Source: Mycobacterium sp. 1081908.1
GTDB lineage: Bacteria; Actinomycetota; Actinomycetes; Mycobacteriales; Mycobacteriaceae
Direction: 5' to 3'
NCBI RefSeq assembly: GCF_001673535.1
Contig: NZ_LZLY01000020.1
Location: 1-51,220 of the forward strand
DNA: 51,220 nt
Positions 33,188 to 43,164 of the stretch are shown here, one piece after another. A model generated the notes under the pieces. That model had not been told where the DNA came from, searched no databases, and saw only the letters and a list, made by a program, of their open reading frames with translations. Numbering within the stretch: the stretch's first letter is position 1; each line of letters starts with the position of its first letter. The translations under genes and the position numbers were made by a program.

Positions 33188-36100
33188 CTAGGTGCGGCGC
33201 AGCGGCGCCGGGTTCCACAGGCCGCTGCGCGTCGCGATCCCGAGCTGCAACTGGGCGGGCTGGGCGCTGGGATAGTAGGGCGTCAGCCGTTGCAGGGATC
33301 CCCAGTCGCGCGACCAGTCGTCCTTCAGGTACGTCGCCATCGTGGTCGCCTTCACCAGCAACTCGGTGACGCCCAGCGGGCCACCGCCGTTGTTGTCCAT
33401 CACGGGTGAATTCGCCTCGGCGCCGAAGCGGTCCGGCAGGATGCGCCATTTCGGCGTCTCGTCCACGCCGTTTTGATGGCCGAACGGGCGCTGGCACGGA
33501 AACGCCAGGCCGACAAGCCAATCCAGGAACACCGGGTCTTTGGACCCGACGACGTCCTGCAGCGTGCGCAGTTGCGGAATCCGCGGCGGCGTCAGCGCGA
33601 TCCAGTGCTGCGGAGCCAGGTCTTCGTCGTCGGCGACCAGGCGGATCTGGGTCGCGTCGCTCGGGATGGCCGACAGCGGCAGCCGCAGGTTGCGCCAGGC
33701 CGGGGAGGCGCCGACGTCCGACAACTGCAACGACCCGCCGGAGTGGCCCCCGGCGGCTTGGTCGTCGGTGGCCCACTGCACCTGGACCTCGCGGGGGTCG
33801 AATCGGCCCGCCGCGCTGACCACCAGCAGCGGCCGCGCCTTCTCGCGGGCGGGCAGCCGATACCAGCCCGAGCGCAGGTGCGCGGGAACCTGGATGCCGG
33901 CGCGCCAGCTGCCGAGCACCGGTGTGCGGGCCGGGTCGAGGTTGTAGGGCAGCTGGGCGACCGAACCGTTGATGCCCGGGGCCGGGTTGGTGCCGCCCTC
34001 GGTGCCGGGCTCGGCGCCGGTGGTCAGCCTGTCCTCGTTGATGAAGCTGCGGTCGCCGGGACGTTCCATCACCGGGTCGGCGCGCACGTCGGCCGGAATG
34101 CCGTTGGGGGTGAAGGCCTCCGACAGGCCCGCTCCCAGCGCGTCGGCCACTTGCCCCGTCATCGGGGTCAACATGCCGGCGTTGGGGTCCTGCTCCACCA
34201 GCACGTCCTCGGCCAGCCCGCAGGACTTGCCGGTCAGCGCCTCGAGGTTGGAGCGGCCGACCGACCACGCCGGGTATTGGGCGGTCATCGCCAGGGTCAG
34301 GGATGCGACCTCGAACACCACCAGGATCCACGCCGCAATTGCCAAGGGAGACTGGACGATTCCGGCCATGCGCGCGCCGTAGCGGGTCTTGGGCGGCCCG
34401 TTGTCCGGTTTGACGAAGTGGAACCACGCCGCCAGCAGGAGCACCAACAGCGTCAGCCCGAGCAGGGCGGTGGCGAAGGCGTAATGCCACGCGGGGAACG
34501 AATTCGACCACGGCACACCGAAGTTCGACACGTACCACCAGCCGTTGACGCTGGCGAACGACAGTGCCACCAAGAACACCACGACGGCGGCGTATACGGT
34601 GCGGTTGCGACGGGATCGCATGGCAACGGAGGTCACGGCGACCGCGGCCAGCGCGCCGAGCGGCCCGGCCAGTCCGGCGAACACCCCGAAGTGGTGGGTC
34701 CACTTGGTGGGGGTGAACATCATCGCGACGAACGAGATGATGGTGATCCCGACGATCCGGCGGCTCGGCCCGGCCGCCGTCCCGGGAATTCGGCCCTTGC
34801 GCAACGACATTGCCACCGTTATCGCCAGCGCCAGAACCAGGGCCAGCACGGCGAAACGGCGGGCGACCGAGCCGTCGGGGCTGGCCATGAACAGCCGCTC
34901 GTAGCGGAGGTGTTCGTCGAACCAGCTCAGGCTGGGTCCGAGCGCGCGCTTGAGCGCGGTCGCCTGCATTTCGCCGGCCAGGGTCTGGTCACGGAAGATC
35001 AGGATCGCGGTGACGGTGACCGCGGCCAGGATGGGCGCCAGCAACGGCAGCACCCCGAACTGTCTGGATCGTCGGTGGATGATGGTGCGCAGCGGCCCGA
35101 TCGCGACCAGCAGCGCGCCGATCGAGGCGATGCCCGTCGGACCGGAGAACAGGGTCAGCGCGCCGATGATGCAGGCAATCGCCACCGGCAGCAGCCGGTT
35201 GGTCGCCACCGCCCGCTCCACCGAGCACCAGGTCAGCAGGATGCCCAGGGCGATGATCGGTTCGGGCCGAAGCCCGTTGTCCAGCGGCAGCCACGTCGCC
35301 AGGAACAGCCCCGCCGCCGTCCACGCCGCCGCCCGGTTGGTCTTCACGGCGTGACCCAGGCGGGGCATGACCTCGCGGCTGATCACCCACCAGCACGTCA
35401 GCGCCATCGCCAGGGTGGGCAACCGCATCCAGATGCTGCTGGTGCTGACGTGGGCCCACACCGCCAGCAGGTCGTAGTACCAGCCGAACGGGGCCTCGGG
35501 CGTGCCCAGCCAGCGGTAGTAGTTGGCCATGTAGCCGGCGTGCTCGGACACCCGGGCCATGGTCAGGATGTAGCCGTCGTCGGAGGTGTTGGCGCCCACG
35601 AAATGCCACCACGTCAGGACCGCGATGACGAGGGCGTCCAGGCCGCCGATCGACCACCAGCGGGCGGGCAGGAAGCGTCGGTGCCGGGTGCCGTCGGCGG
35701 TGTCGAGGACGTGCAGCGCCACCAGGGCGGCGGCGGTCAGCACCACCCCGAGGATCATCGCCGCCATCTTCAGCTGGGTGGGGCTGCTGCTGTAGCGGGT
35801 GTCGACGGTCGCCGAGAAGCTCAGGCCCGGCGGCGCCGGCCCGGCGAGATCGGTGAACACGCCGACGATCTGCGGCCGGAAGTCGTAGCCGCTCTTTTCG
35901 CCGCGCAGCGGCGCGCCGGGGTGCTCGGCGTTGGGCCCCTGGGTCAGGCCGACGAACTCGGCGGTGACGCGGTCGGCGTGCGCGGTGAAGGTCAGCCGCT
36001 GGCAGGCCGGGCTGAGCACCTGGCTCAACGGGGCGGTGACCACCGCGACGTTGCGCACCACCAGCACCAGATAGTCGTTGGCGCGCTGGATCAGCAGTCC

Positions 36101-36454
36101 GCGGTCGACGGCCTTGGGGGCCTGTTTGGGCACGGTCGACAACAGCACCGTCTTGCCGGCGTTCTGCGGGCCCGCCAGCCCGGCGGCGGCCTGGCATGGC
36201 ACGGCGACGTTCAAATCCGTTGCCACATAACCGATCAGCGGCGCATCGACGCTGTCGAATGTGCCGTTCTGCGGCCAGTTCAGTTGGGCGGTGGTCTGGT
36301 TGACCGGCAGCACCGGGGTGGCGATCGCCAGCAGGGCGCCCAGCAGACCGGCGACGATAGCGACAAGCCGGGCGATCCGGTGGTTACCTCCCGCGTCGTC
36401 CACGGGGGTTGATGGTAGTTGTGCGGCCAAGTCAGCCGTGGTTTCGGTGGGCAT
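33188..36454 (-). CDS. embC: Arabinosyltransferase EmbC
   Basis: EmbC is the GT-C membrane arabinosyltransferase that extends the arabinan of lipoarabinomannan and is another ethambutol target. The 1088-residue protein (M. tuberculosis 1094) starts MPTETTADLAAQLPSTP. It shows an N-terminal helix, a periplasmic domain, the catalytic ANTSDDGYILTMARVSEHAG, about 15 helices with TPTKWTHHFGVF, and the C-terminal carbohydrate-binding domain ending LWNPAPLRRT. It begins 6 nt after aftA, so it is the last gene of the arabinan operon here. EmbAB is not downstream as in M. tuberculosis; an HTH-PASTA gene converges on it instead. Confidence 0.96.
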   Translation of the reverse strand: MPTETTADLAAQLPSTPVDDAGGNHRIARLVAIVAGLLGALLAIATPVLPVNQTTAQLNWPQNGTFDSVDAPLIGYVATDLNVAVPCQAAAGLAGPQNAGKTVLLSTVPKQAPKAVDRGLLIQRANDYLVLVVRNVAVVTAPLSQVLSPACQRLTFTAHADRVTAEFVGLTQGPNAEHPGAPLRGEKSGYDFRPQIVGVFTDLAGPAPPGLSFSATVDTRYSSSPTQLKMAAMILGVVLTAAALVALHVLDTADGTRHRRFLPARWWSIGGLDALVIAVLTWWHFVGANTSDDGYILTMARVSEHAGYMANYYRWLGTPEAPFGWYYDLLAVWAHVSTSSIWMRLPTLAMALTCWWVISREVMPRLGHAVKTNRAAAWTAAGLFLATWLPLDNGLRPEPIIALGILLTWCSVERAVATNRLLPVAIACIIGALTLFSGPTGIASIGALLVAIGPLRTIIHRRSRQFGVLPLLAPILAAVTVTAILIFRDQTLAGEMQATALKRALGPSLSWFDEHLRYERLFMASPDGSVARRFAVLALVLALAITVAMSLRKGRIPGTAAGPSRRIVGITIISFVAMMFTPTKWTHHFGVFAGLAGPLGALAAVAVTSVAMRSRRNRTVYAAVVVFLVALSFASVNGWWYVSNFGVPWSNSFPAWHYAFATALLGLTLLVLLLAAWFHFVKPDNGPPKTRYGARMAGIVQSPLAIAAWILVVFEVASLTLAMTAQYPAWSVGRSNLEALTGKSCGLAEDVLVEQDPNAGMLTPMTGQVADALGAGLSEAFTPNGIPADVRADPVMERPGDRSFINEDRLTTGAEPGTEGGTNPAPGINGSVAQLPYNLDPARTPVLGSWRAGIQVPAHLRSGWYRLPAREKARPLLVVSAAGRFDPREVQVQWATDDQAAGGHSGGSLQLSDVGASPAWRNLRLPLSAIPSDATQIRLVADDEDLAPQHWIALTPPRIPQLRTLQDVVGSKDPVFLDWLVGLAFPCQRPFGHQNGVDETPKWRILPDRFGAEANSPVMDNNGGGPLGVTELLVKATTMATYLKDDWSRDWGSLQRLTPYYPSAQPAQLQLGIATRSGLWNPAPLRRT

Positions 36455-36460
36455 CGGCCG

Positions 36461-38392
36461 TTACACCGCCGGCTTGCGGACGGCCAGCACGAAGGGGCCG
36501 ACGGTGTCGACGACGAAACGGGGATCGGCGAACAGCGCGGCCGGCAAGTCCACGGTGTAGCGGCGGACGTTGGGCTGGTTGGGGTACACGTCCTGGGCCA
36601 GCCGCAACGTGTAGTTGCTGTTCGCGCCGCGGCGCATCAGAAACACCGTCGGCGGCGGCCACGGCGAGGTGTCCAGCGCGTGGAGGAACTCGTCGGGGGT
36701 CTTGAGCTTGGACCACTTCTCGATCTGCGCGGCCCGCAGGTCGAACTGCGCCAGCGGGTTGGCGTAATGCGACGTCAGCCCCTGGAATCCCCAATAGGGG
36801 TAGTACGACAGGAAGCTGTAGTCGGCGGTCATCACCACGATCTGGTCGCGCGGCTTGCCGGTCACCTTGAGGATGGCCGCGTCGATCTCGGCGTAGAACT
36901 TCTCGGAGCTCGGCGGGCGGCGATCGCCGCGCTGGCCGTGGCCATCGGTGTCCGTGTAGGCAATGGTCAGGTCCGGCCGCAGCACGTCGGGGATGTCCTG
37001 GCTGAACGCGATCGCGGCGGCCAGGCCGATGGCGCCGGCCACGGGGGCGAGGGCGCGGCTGCGCGGGGCGAGGTGTTTGACGGCCTCCACGAAGCCGAAT
37101 GCCCCCGCGGCGACCAGCAGGACGGTCAGCGTGGGCTGCAGCCGGAACGACAACAGCGTCGTGCGCGCCAGCGTGGTCAGCATCGACAAGAGCGACCACA
37201 GGTAGACGGCCAACACGCCGATAGCCAGGGCGCCCGCCCGCACCGACGATCGCGCACGCACCACGAGCCACAGGGCGCCCAGCATGCAGATCGCTCCCAG
37301 CAGCGAGAACTGCAGCATCGGGAATGTCAGCTCGGCGCCGTCGGCCGGGAGGTAGTGCAGGGCACTGCCGCTGTTGCTGACCGGGCTGCTCGCCACGCGC
37401 AACAGGAACGGCAGCCAGGTGGTGCTGGCGATGGCCGCCGCGATGGCCGCGATCACCGCGAGCCGGCGAAGCGGGTCCAGCGCGGCGCCGAAGCCGCGGC
37501 TCCGCCAGCGCGCGCTGGCCAACAGCATCCCCATCAGCGCGATCGTGAACGCGCTCAAGCCGAACAGCAGCGTGTACCAGGTGGCCGTCCAGCCGAGGAA
37601 CAACCCGGCGCCGACGACCGCGGCCCAGCCTTGCGCCGCCGGCGGTGCGCCGAGCGTGCGGCCAGCTTCACGCTCGGGCTCGAGTGTGCGGCCAGCCGCA
37701 CGCTCGCCGGCGCGCAACCCCGACCACGTCAGCACCAGCACCGGCGGAAAGAGCACCGTGATCATCGCGGAGTAGGGCTCCGGCGAGCCGTAGGCCAGCG
37801 TCACCGCGGCGGTGGCGGTGGTGACGATCAGCGCGTACTCGAAGCGGATCATCCGCCACCACAGCACCAGCGCGACGGCCACCGCGATGGTGATCGAGGT
37901 GATCGCCCACGGTTTGTACATCTCCCAGGCCGGCGTTCCCGTCAGCGCCGCGACGCGACCGCCGATCCAGAACCAGCCCGGCGGATAGAACGTCGGCAGC
38001 CCGAGGTAGGTCATGTCGTGCAGCGCGGGGCTGTCGGCGAGCCGGGTCAGGTATTCGGTGCGGAACTGCTGATCCACCGAGATGCCGAACAGATACAGCT
38101 TGGTGGCACCCAGCGGCATGCCGAGCGTCACGACCGTGAAGGCGGAGACGAAGACCAGCCCGCCCAGCTGGACGAGGGTCCGATGCCGTCCGCGGCGCCA
38201 CAGCCAGGCGACGGCGACCAGCCCGGCCAGGCAGCCCACCTGCCCGACGGTGGTCAGCGCGTGCAGCTGGTTCGACGACGGGTAGGCGGGCCATTGCACG
38301 CCGGCGATCGCGATCAGCGACGGCACCGCCGCGGCGACGGCGACCGCCACCGCGGCGACCATCTGGCCGAGGGTGGCCAGCGCGTTACGCAT
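36461..38392 (-). CDS. aftA: Priming arabinofuranosyltransferase AftA
   Basis: AftA adds the first arabinose residues to the galactan from decaprenylphosphoryl-arabinose. ATG 38392 gives 643 residues starting [19 protein letters not shown], 2 nt after the dprE2 stop. The protein has about 11 helices, the periplasmic loop [20 protein letters not shown] with the GT-C acidic region, [12 protein letters not shown], and a soluble C-terminal domain with [16 protein letters not shown]. Compared from memory with M. tuberculosis AftA, the N-terminus is shorter. A loop near [20 protein letters not shown] is longer because of two palindromic DNA repeats at 37651-37706. Identification is secure. Confidence 0.95.
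   Translation of the reverse strand: MRNALATLGQMVAAVAVAVAAAVPSLIAIAGVQWPAYPSSNQLHALTTVGQVGCLAGLVAVAWLWRRGRHRTLVQLGGLVFVSAFTVVTLGMPLGATKLYLFGISVDQQFRTEYLTRLADSPALHDMTYLGLPTFYPPGWFWIGGRVAALTGTPAWEMYKPWAITSITIAVAVALVLWWRMIRFEYALIVTTATAAVTLAYGSPEPYSAMITVLFPPVLVLTWSGLRAGERAAGRTLEPEREAGRTLGAPPAAQGWAAVVGAGLFLGWTATWYTLLFGLSAFTIALMGMLLASARWRSRGFGAALDPLRRLAVIAAIAAAIASTTWLPFLLRVASSPVSNSGSALHYLPADGAELTFPMLQFSLLGAICMLGALWLVVRARSSVRAGALAIGVLAVYLWSLLSMLTTLARTTLLSFRLQPTLTVLLVAAGAFGFVEAVKHLAPRSRALAPVAGAIGLAAAIAFSQDIPDVLRPDLTIAYTDTDGHGQRGDRRPPSSEKFYAEIDAAILKVTGKPRDQIVVMTADYSFLSYYPYWGFQGLTSHYANPLAQFDLRAAQIEKWSKLKTPDEFLHALDTSPWPPPTVFLMRRGANSNYTLRLAQDVYPNQPNVRRYTVDLPAALFADPRFVVDTVGPFVLAVRKPAV
37651..37706. repeat. 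Two 26-bp palindromic repeats in frame within aftA
   Basis: Two near-identical 26-bp units (37651-37676 and 37681-37706, 23 of 26 matches) are spaced 30 bp apart, exactly ten codons. Each is an imperfect palindrome of the form CGAG(C/T)GTGCGG-CCAG-arm, closing with CACGCTCG. They encode the repeated peptide AGRTL in a loop that is shorter in M. tuberculosis AftA as recalled. This looks like invasion of a coding sequence by a small interspersed palindrome, kept because it preserves the frame. Confidence 0.65.
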
Positions 38393-38394
38393 GG

Positions 38395-39159
38395 TTAGAT
38401 TGGCAGCTTGCGGAAAACGCTCCGCGGGATGTGCCGCAACACCATCATCACGTACCTGAATGCCGCTGGCGCCCAAACCAATTCCTTACCTTTTGCGGAC
38501 GCGGTCACCGCGAGGTTGGCGACGTACTCCTTGTCGACGGTGAGCGGCGCCTCCTTGACGTGCGCGCTCATCCGGGTTCGCACCTGGCCCGGGCGGATCA
38601 CCAGCACGCGGACCCCGTACTCGCGCAGCGCTTCTCCCAGTCCCAGGTAGAAGCCATCCAGGCCGGCCTTGGTGGAGCCGTAGACGAAGTTGGACCGCCG
38701 CACCCGCTCGCCGGCCACCGTGCTCATCGCGATGATCTGGCCGAAGCCCTGCGCGCGCATCTTCCCGCCCAGCAGCACGCCGACGGAAACGGCTGCGGTG
38801 TAGTTGATTTCGGCGGCCAGCACGGCCTTGTGCTGGTTCTGCCAGAGCTCCTCGGCGTCGCCGAGGATGCCGAACGCCACGATGGCCACGTCGACGTCAC
38901 CGTCGGAGAAGGCCTGGTCGATCATCTTCGGGTGGGTTTCGGTGTCGGTGGCCTCGAAGTCGATCAGCTGCACCGACCGGGCGCCCGCGGCCTTCATCTG
39001 GGCCACCGCGTCGTCGCGGCCCGGGTCGTTCGGCATGGCCGCCAAGATGATTCGCGCGTGCGCGTTCTGCAGGTAGCGTTCGCAGATGGCCAGGCCGATC
39101 TCGGAGGTGCCACCGAGCAGGAGGATGGTCTGCGGATTTCCCACGGCGTCGAGCACCAT
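38395..39159 (-). CDS. dprE2: Decaprenylphosphoryl-2-keto-beta-D-erythro-pentose reductase DprE2
   Basis: DprE2 is an NAD(P)H-dependent short-chain dehydrogenase that completes the 2' epimerisation of decaprenylphosphoryl-ribose to decaprenylphosphoryl-arabinose. It is 254 residues long, the length of the M. tuberculosis enzyme. The cofactor motif [13 protein letters not shown], the NYTAAVSVG segment with the conserved Asn, AMSTVAGE with the catalytic Ser, and YGSTKAG with Tyr and Lys are all present. The ATG follows the dprE1 stop without a gap, matching the requirement that the two enzymes act as a pair. Confidence 0.96.
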   Translation of the reverse strand: MVLDAVGNPQTILLLGGTSEIGLAICERYLQNAHARIILAAMPNDPGRDDAVAQMKAAGARSVQLIDFEATDTETHPKMIDQAFSDGDVDVAIVAFGILGDAEELWQNQHKAVLAAEINYTAAVSVGVLLGGKMRAQGFGQIIAMSTVAGERVRRSNFVYGSTKAGLDGFYLGLGEALREYGVRVLVIRPGQVRTRMSAHVKEAPLTVDKEYVANLAVTASAKGKELVWAPAAFRYVMMVLRHIPRSVFRKLPI

Positions 39160-40524
39160 CTACAACAACTCCAAGCGTCGGGCCATGTCGGAGGCGAACA
39201 CCCGCAGGGGATCGACCTTGCGGCGCACGGCGATCCATTCGTCGATGCGCGGATACATGGCGTGGAAGGTTTCGGCGGTGGTGCGCGAATCCTTGGCCGT
39301 ATAGACCCGGCCACCGAATTCCAGGACCCTGCGGTCGAGTTCGTTGAGGAACTCGTTCAGACCCGGCTTGACCCGGAAGTCGACGCACACGTTCCAGCCG
39401 GGAATTGGAAAGCTCAGGGGCGCCCGGTTACCCGGTCCGAATAGCTTGAACACGTTGAGCCACGAGTAGTGCCCGGACTTCTGGATGTCGCCGATTATTC
39501 GCTTGAATTCATCGACCGCATTGGTGGGTACCACGAATTGGTACTGAGTAAAGCCGGCCGGCCCGTAGGCCCGATTCCACTCGCCGACCATGTCGAGCGG
39601 GTGGTAGAACTGCGTCAGGTTCTGTGCCTTGCCCCGGTAAGTGCTGCCCGTGCGGTACCACAGCCGGGTAGCCGCGCCGAAGATCAGCTTGTTGCCGAGG
39701 CCGTTCGGGAATATGTCGGGTGTCGTGAAGTACTGCGGCGCATCGAATTTGAGGGGGTTCTTTCGCAGCTTGTCCGGGAGTTGGTCGAGTGTGGCCAGCG
39801 ATCCCCGCGATATCACTGCCCGCCCCAATTTGGGTGGTGCGCTGATCGCATCGAACCACGCGCTGGAGTATGTGTAGTTGGCCTCGCTGCCGTCGCTGTG
39901 AAATGCGATGGTTTCCTCGAGGCTGTTGGTGACGTCGCCGTCGGCGATGAAATAGGCGGTCTCCGTTGGTGTCATCTCGACGGTCGCCCTGAGGATGATT
40001 CCCGTGAGGCCGTTGCCCCCAACCGTGGCCCAGAACAGCTCGGAATCCTCACCGGTCGGGGTGAGGTGGCGTACCTGGCCGTCGGCGGTCAGCAGGTCCA
40101 TGCTGCGCACGTGGTTGCCGAAGCTGCCCGCGCTGTGATGATTCTTGCCGTGTATGTCGCAGGCGATCGCGCCGCCGATGGTGACCTGGCGAGTGCCCGG
40201 CAGCACCGGCACCCACAAGCCGAACGGCAGCGCCGCCCTCATCAGTTGGTCGAGGTTGACACCGGCATCGAGGTCGGCCAGCTTGGTGTCGGCGCTGAGG
40301 GAATGAATGGTGTTCAGCGCGGTCATGTCGATCACCAGGCCCCCGCCGTTTTGGGCGTTGTCGCCGTAGGAACGGCCCAGGCCGCGGGCGATCACGCCGC
40401 GCCCGCCCGAGTCGGCCGTGTTGGCCACGGCTTTGGCGATCTCCTCCGGGTCTGGCGTGGAAAGCACCGTCGCCACGGAGGGCGCGGTGCGGCCCCAGCC
40501 CGCGAGCCGCTTGGTGGTGAACAT
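39160..40524 (-). CDS. dprE1: Decaprenylphosphoryl-beta-D-ribose oxidase DprE1
   Basis: DprE1 is the FAD-dependent oxidase that converts decaprenylphosphoryl-ribose to the 2-keto intermediate; it is the target of benzothiazinones. ATG 40524 gives 454 residues (M. tuberculosis 461), beginning [22 protein letters not shown] at 40530 would add two residues. FAD-binding motifs [33 protein letters not shown] and [15 protein letters not shown] are intact. The Cys that is covalently trapped by nitro-benzothiazinones (Cys387 in M. tuberculosis) is present in PGWNVCVDF, codon 39385-39387, so susceptibility is predicted. The gene sits 31 nt after the GtrA-family gene and directly before dprE2. Confidence 0.96.
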   Translation of the reverse strand: MFTTKRLAGWGRTAPSVATVLSTPDPEEIAKAVANTADSGGRGVIARGLGRSYGDNAQNGGGLVIDMTALNTIHSLSADTKLADLDAGVNLDQLMRAALPFGLWVPVLPGTRQVTIGGAIACDIHGKNHHSAGSFGNHVRSMDLLTADGQVRHLTPTGEDSELFWATVGGNGLTGIILRATVEMTPTETAYFIADGDVTNSLEETIAFHSDGSEANYTYSSAWFDAISAPPKLGRAVISRGSLATLDQLPDKLRKNPLKFDAPQYFTTPDIFPNGLGNKLIFGAATRLWYRTGSTYRGKAQNLTQFYHPLDMVGEWNRAYGPAGFTQYQFVVPTNAVDEFKRIIGDIQKSGHYSWLNVFKLFGPGNRAPLSFPIPGWNVCVDFRVKPGLNEFLNELDRRVLEFGGRVYTAKDSRTTAETFHAMYPRIDEWIAVRRKVDPLRVFASDMARRLELL

Positions 40525-40555
40525 CGTCAAAGAGGGTACCGCTTGGCCGGTTCGG

Positions 40556-40984
40556 TCAGCGGATGCGGAAGATAACGGCTCGCTGCACGATGAAGTTGAT
40601 CACCGTCGCCGTGCCCTGTGCGATCACGAACGCGACGGGTATGGCCCAGCTCCGGTAGTGCAGAAGCGCGAGGCTGAGGTGGTTGAGGCCGACCTGCACC
40701 GAGAAGGTGACGGCGTAGAGCACCATGACCGCGACGAAGCGCGCGGTGCTCGGCGCTGCCTGAAACGTCCAGCGCCGGTTGATCAGGTAGGCGGTGATGG
40801 TGCCGACGATGAAACTGGTCGCTTTCGAAAGGTCGACCTGCAGCCCCACCGCTTTGTAGAGCACCAGGTAGAGACCGAAGTCGACGATCCCGGCCAGACC
40901 GCCGGTGACGACGAAACGCATCACCTGTGTCGTCAGACCCAGGTGTGGGCGCGCGGCAGCGGCGCCAGGTTCTGGGGGGATCAT
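40556..40984 (-). CDS. GtrA-family membrane protein, Rv3789-like
   Basis: A 142-residue protein with four predicted membrane helices ([65 protein letters not shown]) and the GtrA signature NRRWTF. The M. tuberculosis orthologue Rv3789 has been proposed as a flippase for decaprenylphosphoryl-arabinose or as an anchor recruiting AftA. Its position immediately before dprE1 and in the same direction supports a role in delivering the arabinose donor to periplasmic transferases. Which of the two published roles holds cannot be judged from sequence. Confidence 0.9.
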   Translation of the reverse strand: MIPPEPGAAAARPHLGLTTQVMRFVVTGGLAGIVDFGLYLVLYKAVGLQVDLSKATSFIVGTITAYLINRRWTFQAAPSTARFVAVMVLYAVTFSVQVGLNHLSLALLHYRSWAIPVAFVIAQGTATVINFIVQRAVIFRIR

Positions 40985-41025
40985 TGCGGCGAGTCTATCG
41001 GGGCCGCGCCGACGGCATGGATCAG

Positions 41026-41505
41026 TTAGCGGGGCAGCTTCACCGAGATGAGCTCGACCTGGTTTTCCCCTTGCGGCGTCGTGTAGGTCACGGTGTCGCC
41101 GGCCTTGTGCCCCGCCAGGGCCTGCCCCAACGGGCTGCGCGCGGTCAACGTCTCGGCCTCGCGGCCGATGGGGGTCTCTTCGACGATGGAAATCACGTGC
41201 ATGGTGACGACTTCCCCGTCGGGGAACCGCAGCGTGACCTCGGTGCCGCCGGGCAGCGTTTCGGAGTCGTCCGAGGGCGCCGGTCCGCTGCGCAGGCGCC
41301 GGTCCAGTTCGTTGATCCGATCGCCGAGGACGACGAGCTCGTCGGCGCGTTGTATGGCCTCGGCCGCGTCTCCGTGGTCGCCAACCATGCCGCGGTCGTT
41401 TTTGACCTCGACCTCGAGGCGATCGCGCCGCTGCTTTAGCCGGTCCAGCTCCGCGGCGAGGTTTTCCCGCGCCGCGTCCGCCGCCGACTTTGCTTTTTTG
41501 CTCAC
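41026..41505 (-). CDS. Gre-factor-like RNA polymerase-binding protein, Rv3788-like
   Basis: This 159-residue GreA/GreB-type protein has an N-terminal coiled coil ([19 protein letters not shown], ending [11 protein letters not shown]) and a C-terminal FKBP-like domain ([20 protein letters not shown], then [18 protein letters not shown]). The coiled-coil tip reads [13 protein letters not shown], in the region where GreA carries its two acidic residues. The M. tuberculosis homologue Rv3788 is reported to inhibit transcription through the secondary channel rather than rescue paused polymerase. GTG 41505 is chosen by similarity in length (161) since no strong ribosome site is seen. It is the first gene of the dprE1-embC run. 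Confidence 0.85.
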   Translation of the reverse strand: MSKKAKSAADAARENLAAELDRLKQRRDRLEVEVKNDRGMVGDHGDAAEAIQRADELVVLGDRINELDRRLRSGPAPSDDSETLPGGTEVTLRFPDGEVVTMHVISIVEETPIGREAETLTARSPLGQALAGHKAGDTVTYTTPQGENQVELISVKLPR

Positions 41506-41543
41506 GTCAGTCGACCCGATCCTGTCTGCCGTCACTTGCTGAC

Positions 41544-41557
41544 CTGTAGCGCTACAG
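41544..41557. promoter_or_regulatory. Perfect 14-bp palindrome upstream of the Gre-like gene
   Basis: CTGTAGCGCTACAG is a perfect inverted repeat 38 bp upstream of the GTG start of the Gre-like gene, at a position suited to a promoter-overlapping operator. No regulator gene lies adjacent. As this is the first gene of the arabinan run, the site may influence the whole operon. Confidence 0.6.
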
Positions 41558-41688
41558 TGTTGCACCACCACCAGGGCAGCCGCCACCTTACGCGCAGGTG
41601 AACTTGGGTGTTGTACACATACCCAGTAGCGCGGCCGATCTATCCTCGTTTGCTAGCGCGCGCCGGACGGCATCGGAGGCCCGCGCCG

Positions 41689-42228
41689 CTACGCCCAGCC
41701 CCGGGCCGTCACCGGCCCCGCGGTCAGGGTGACGACATTGTTGCGGCTCTCGCGCGCCTCGACCGCGGACACCCACACCCGGCCGCCGGTCGCCAGGGCG
41801 ACGATCCGCTCGGCGGTCTCGAACACCCAGGCCGCCGAACCCTCCATGCCGGTGTTGTCCATGATCCGCAGATCGACGACGCCCCGCTCGGCGAGCAGCT
41901 CGAACAGGTCGCGCTGCGGGTCGTCCTGTGCGATCAGAGTGGTGTGGTCGAACTGGTATCGCAGCGCCGACCGCACTTCGGCGACGGCGCCGCCGTCGAC
42001 CACCAGGCCGGTGCCGGGTTCGGTTTCGGCGCAAGCGAACTCGACCTGGAAGCTCCGCTCGTAGCCGTGCAGGAAGAAACGCTTCCCCCGATTGGCCCAC
42101 GAACGATGGCAGCACGGGAGCTCGTCGAAGAGCTTGCGCATGTGGAACCGCGCCGCCCTGCCGATCGGTGTGTCGGCGCGATGAATGGTGGCGACGTACA
42201 CGTCGTCGTCGAAGGCAATGTGACTCAT
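41689..42228 (-). CDS. 6-pyruvoyl-tetrahydropterin synthase/QueD-like protein
   Basis: A 179-residue protein with the T-fold layout of the PTPS/QueD family: CCHRSWANRGKRFFLHGYER resembles the Cys-x-x-x-HGHNY zinc and catalytic segment, GLVVDGGAVAEVRSAL resembles the GMVxDFxxLK strand, and YQFDHTTLI matches the LDHxxLN active-site turn. WVSAVEARESRNNVV stands where the family has VWETPTSWAEY. The second zinc-ligand His of HGH is Tyr here (HGY), so zinc binding and classical activity are doubtful. Start ATG 42228 was chosen to match the family's usual length. It is divergent from the SHOCT gene; no folate or queuosine genes are nearby. Confidence 0.55.
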   Translation of the reverse strand: MSHIAFDDDVYVATIHRADTPIGRAARFHMRKLFDELPCCHRSWANRGKRFFLHGYERSFQVEFACAETEPGTGLVVDGGAVAEVRSALRYQFDHTTLIAQDDPQRDLFELLAERGVVDLRIMDNTGMEGSAAWVFETAERIVALATGGRVWVSAVEARESRNNVVTLTAGPVTARGWA

Positions 42229-42387
42229 GAGTGCAGCGTCGGGTCGGCGCCTTGACGGATCCTTGAAAGATCCTTGGCGCATCGAGCAGGCGCCGACCAG
42301 AGGTGGTCGGCGGCGTTGTCGATTCCGGCCGCTACGCGACTTGCGCGTGAGACCATTCGCTGATCGAGGAGTACCGCAGGAGTCGAC

Positions 42388-43140
42388 ATGAAGGCGTTAT
42401 CCGAGGAAGAACTACTGATCAACCAGCAGGCCGCCAGCGTCGCCGCAACGGTCGTTCCCGAAGCTGTGGTGGCAGCAACACGATTCGAGCAGGTGACGGA
42501 CGCCATGACGGCCGAGGCGGTCGGTGTCGGCGCGGTCACCCGCTGGGGGATGCGCGTGAGCCGGAAGATGAGTCGGGCGATGCCCGCCATGACGAACGTC
42601 GGCGGGATGGCGAAGTACATGGAGATGGCCGGCCTGCCGGACAGCTTCATCCTCGCCGTCACGGCGGCCCGCGTGTACGCGCTCGAGGACAAACGCAACG
42701 GGGGCCAGCTCGTCCCGGGCAACGTCCTCAAAGTCTGGGACCGCGGCTTTCGCGCCAGCTTCGGTACTCCGCAGATGCAACGCAGCATGGGGGTGCCCGA
42801 CGACCGGCAAATGCTGATCCTCTTCCTGCCGATCGAAGGTGGCGGGAACCGCTACCTGTCGGCTGCGGCGCGCAACAATCCGGGCGCAGGGTTCCCGCAC
42901 AAGTTCATGGTCGCGCGGGACGCTCCGAGCCAGCGCGTGATCGACGAGCTGCGCCCGACCACCCCGACGGTGATCACCGGGGGCAAGATCACGGGCGGCA
43001 TGGCCGGCGGCGCGCCGTTCGCACCACCGCAACCTTCGGCCGCCCAGCGCCTGCAGGAGCTGGAGGCGCTGCGCGCCTCGGGCGTGATCTCCGACGCCGA
43101 ATACGCGGCCAAGCGAGAGAAGATCATCGGCGAAATATGA
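42388..43140 (+). CDS. SHOCT-domain protein of unknown function
   Basis: A 250-residue protein whose last 34 residues (RLQELEALRASGVISDAEYA, then AKREKIIGEI) form a SHOCT domain, a short C-terminal oligomerisation module. The preceding part has an Ala/Val-rich N-terminus, KMSRAMPAMTNVGGMAKYME and a Gly-rich linker before SHOCT. There is no signal peptide, membrane helix or enzymatic motif that I recognise. ATG 42388 follows an AGGAG site. The 159-bp region between it and the divergent pterin-synthase-like gene contains a TTGACG hexamer (42252) and two direct GATCCTTG copies 11 bp apart (42258 and 42269), so a shared control region is likely. Confidence 0.75.
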   Translation: MKALSEEELLINQQAASVAATVVPEAVVAATRFEQVTDAMTAEAVGVGAVTRWGMRVSRKMSRAMPAMTNVGGMAKYMEMAGLPDSFILAVTAARVYALEDKRNGGQLVPGNVLKVWDRGFRASFGTPQMQRSMGVPDDRQMLILFLPIEGGGNRYLSAAARNNPGAGFPHKFMVARDAPSQRVIDELRPTTPTVITGGKITGGMAGGAPFAPPQPSAAQRLQELEALRASGVISDAEYAAKREKIIGEI

Positions 43141-43164
43141 GGCGCCGCGCTTGGCGGCGCCGGC

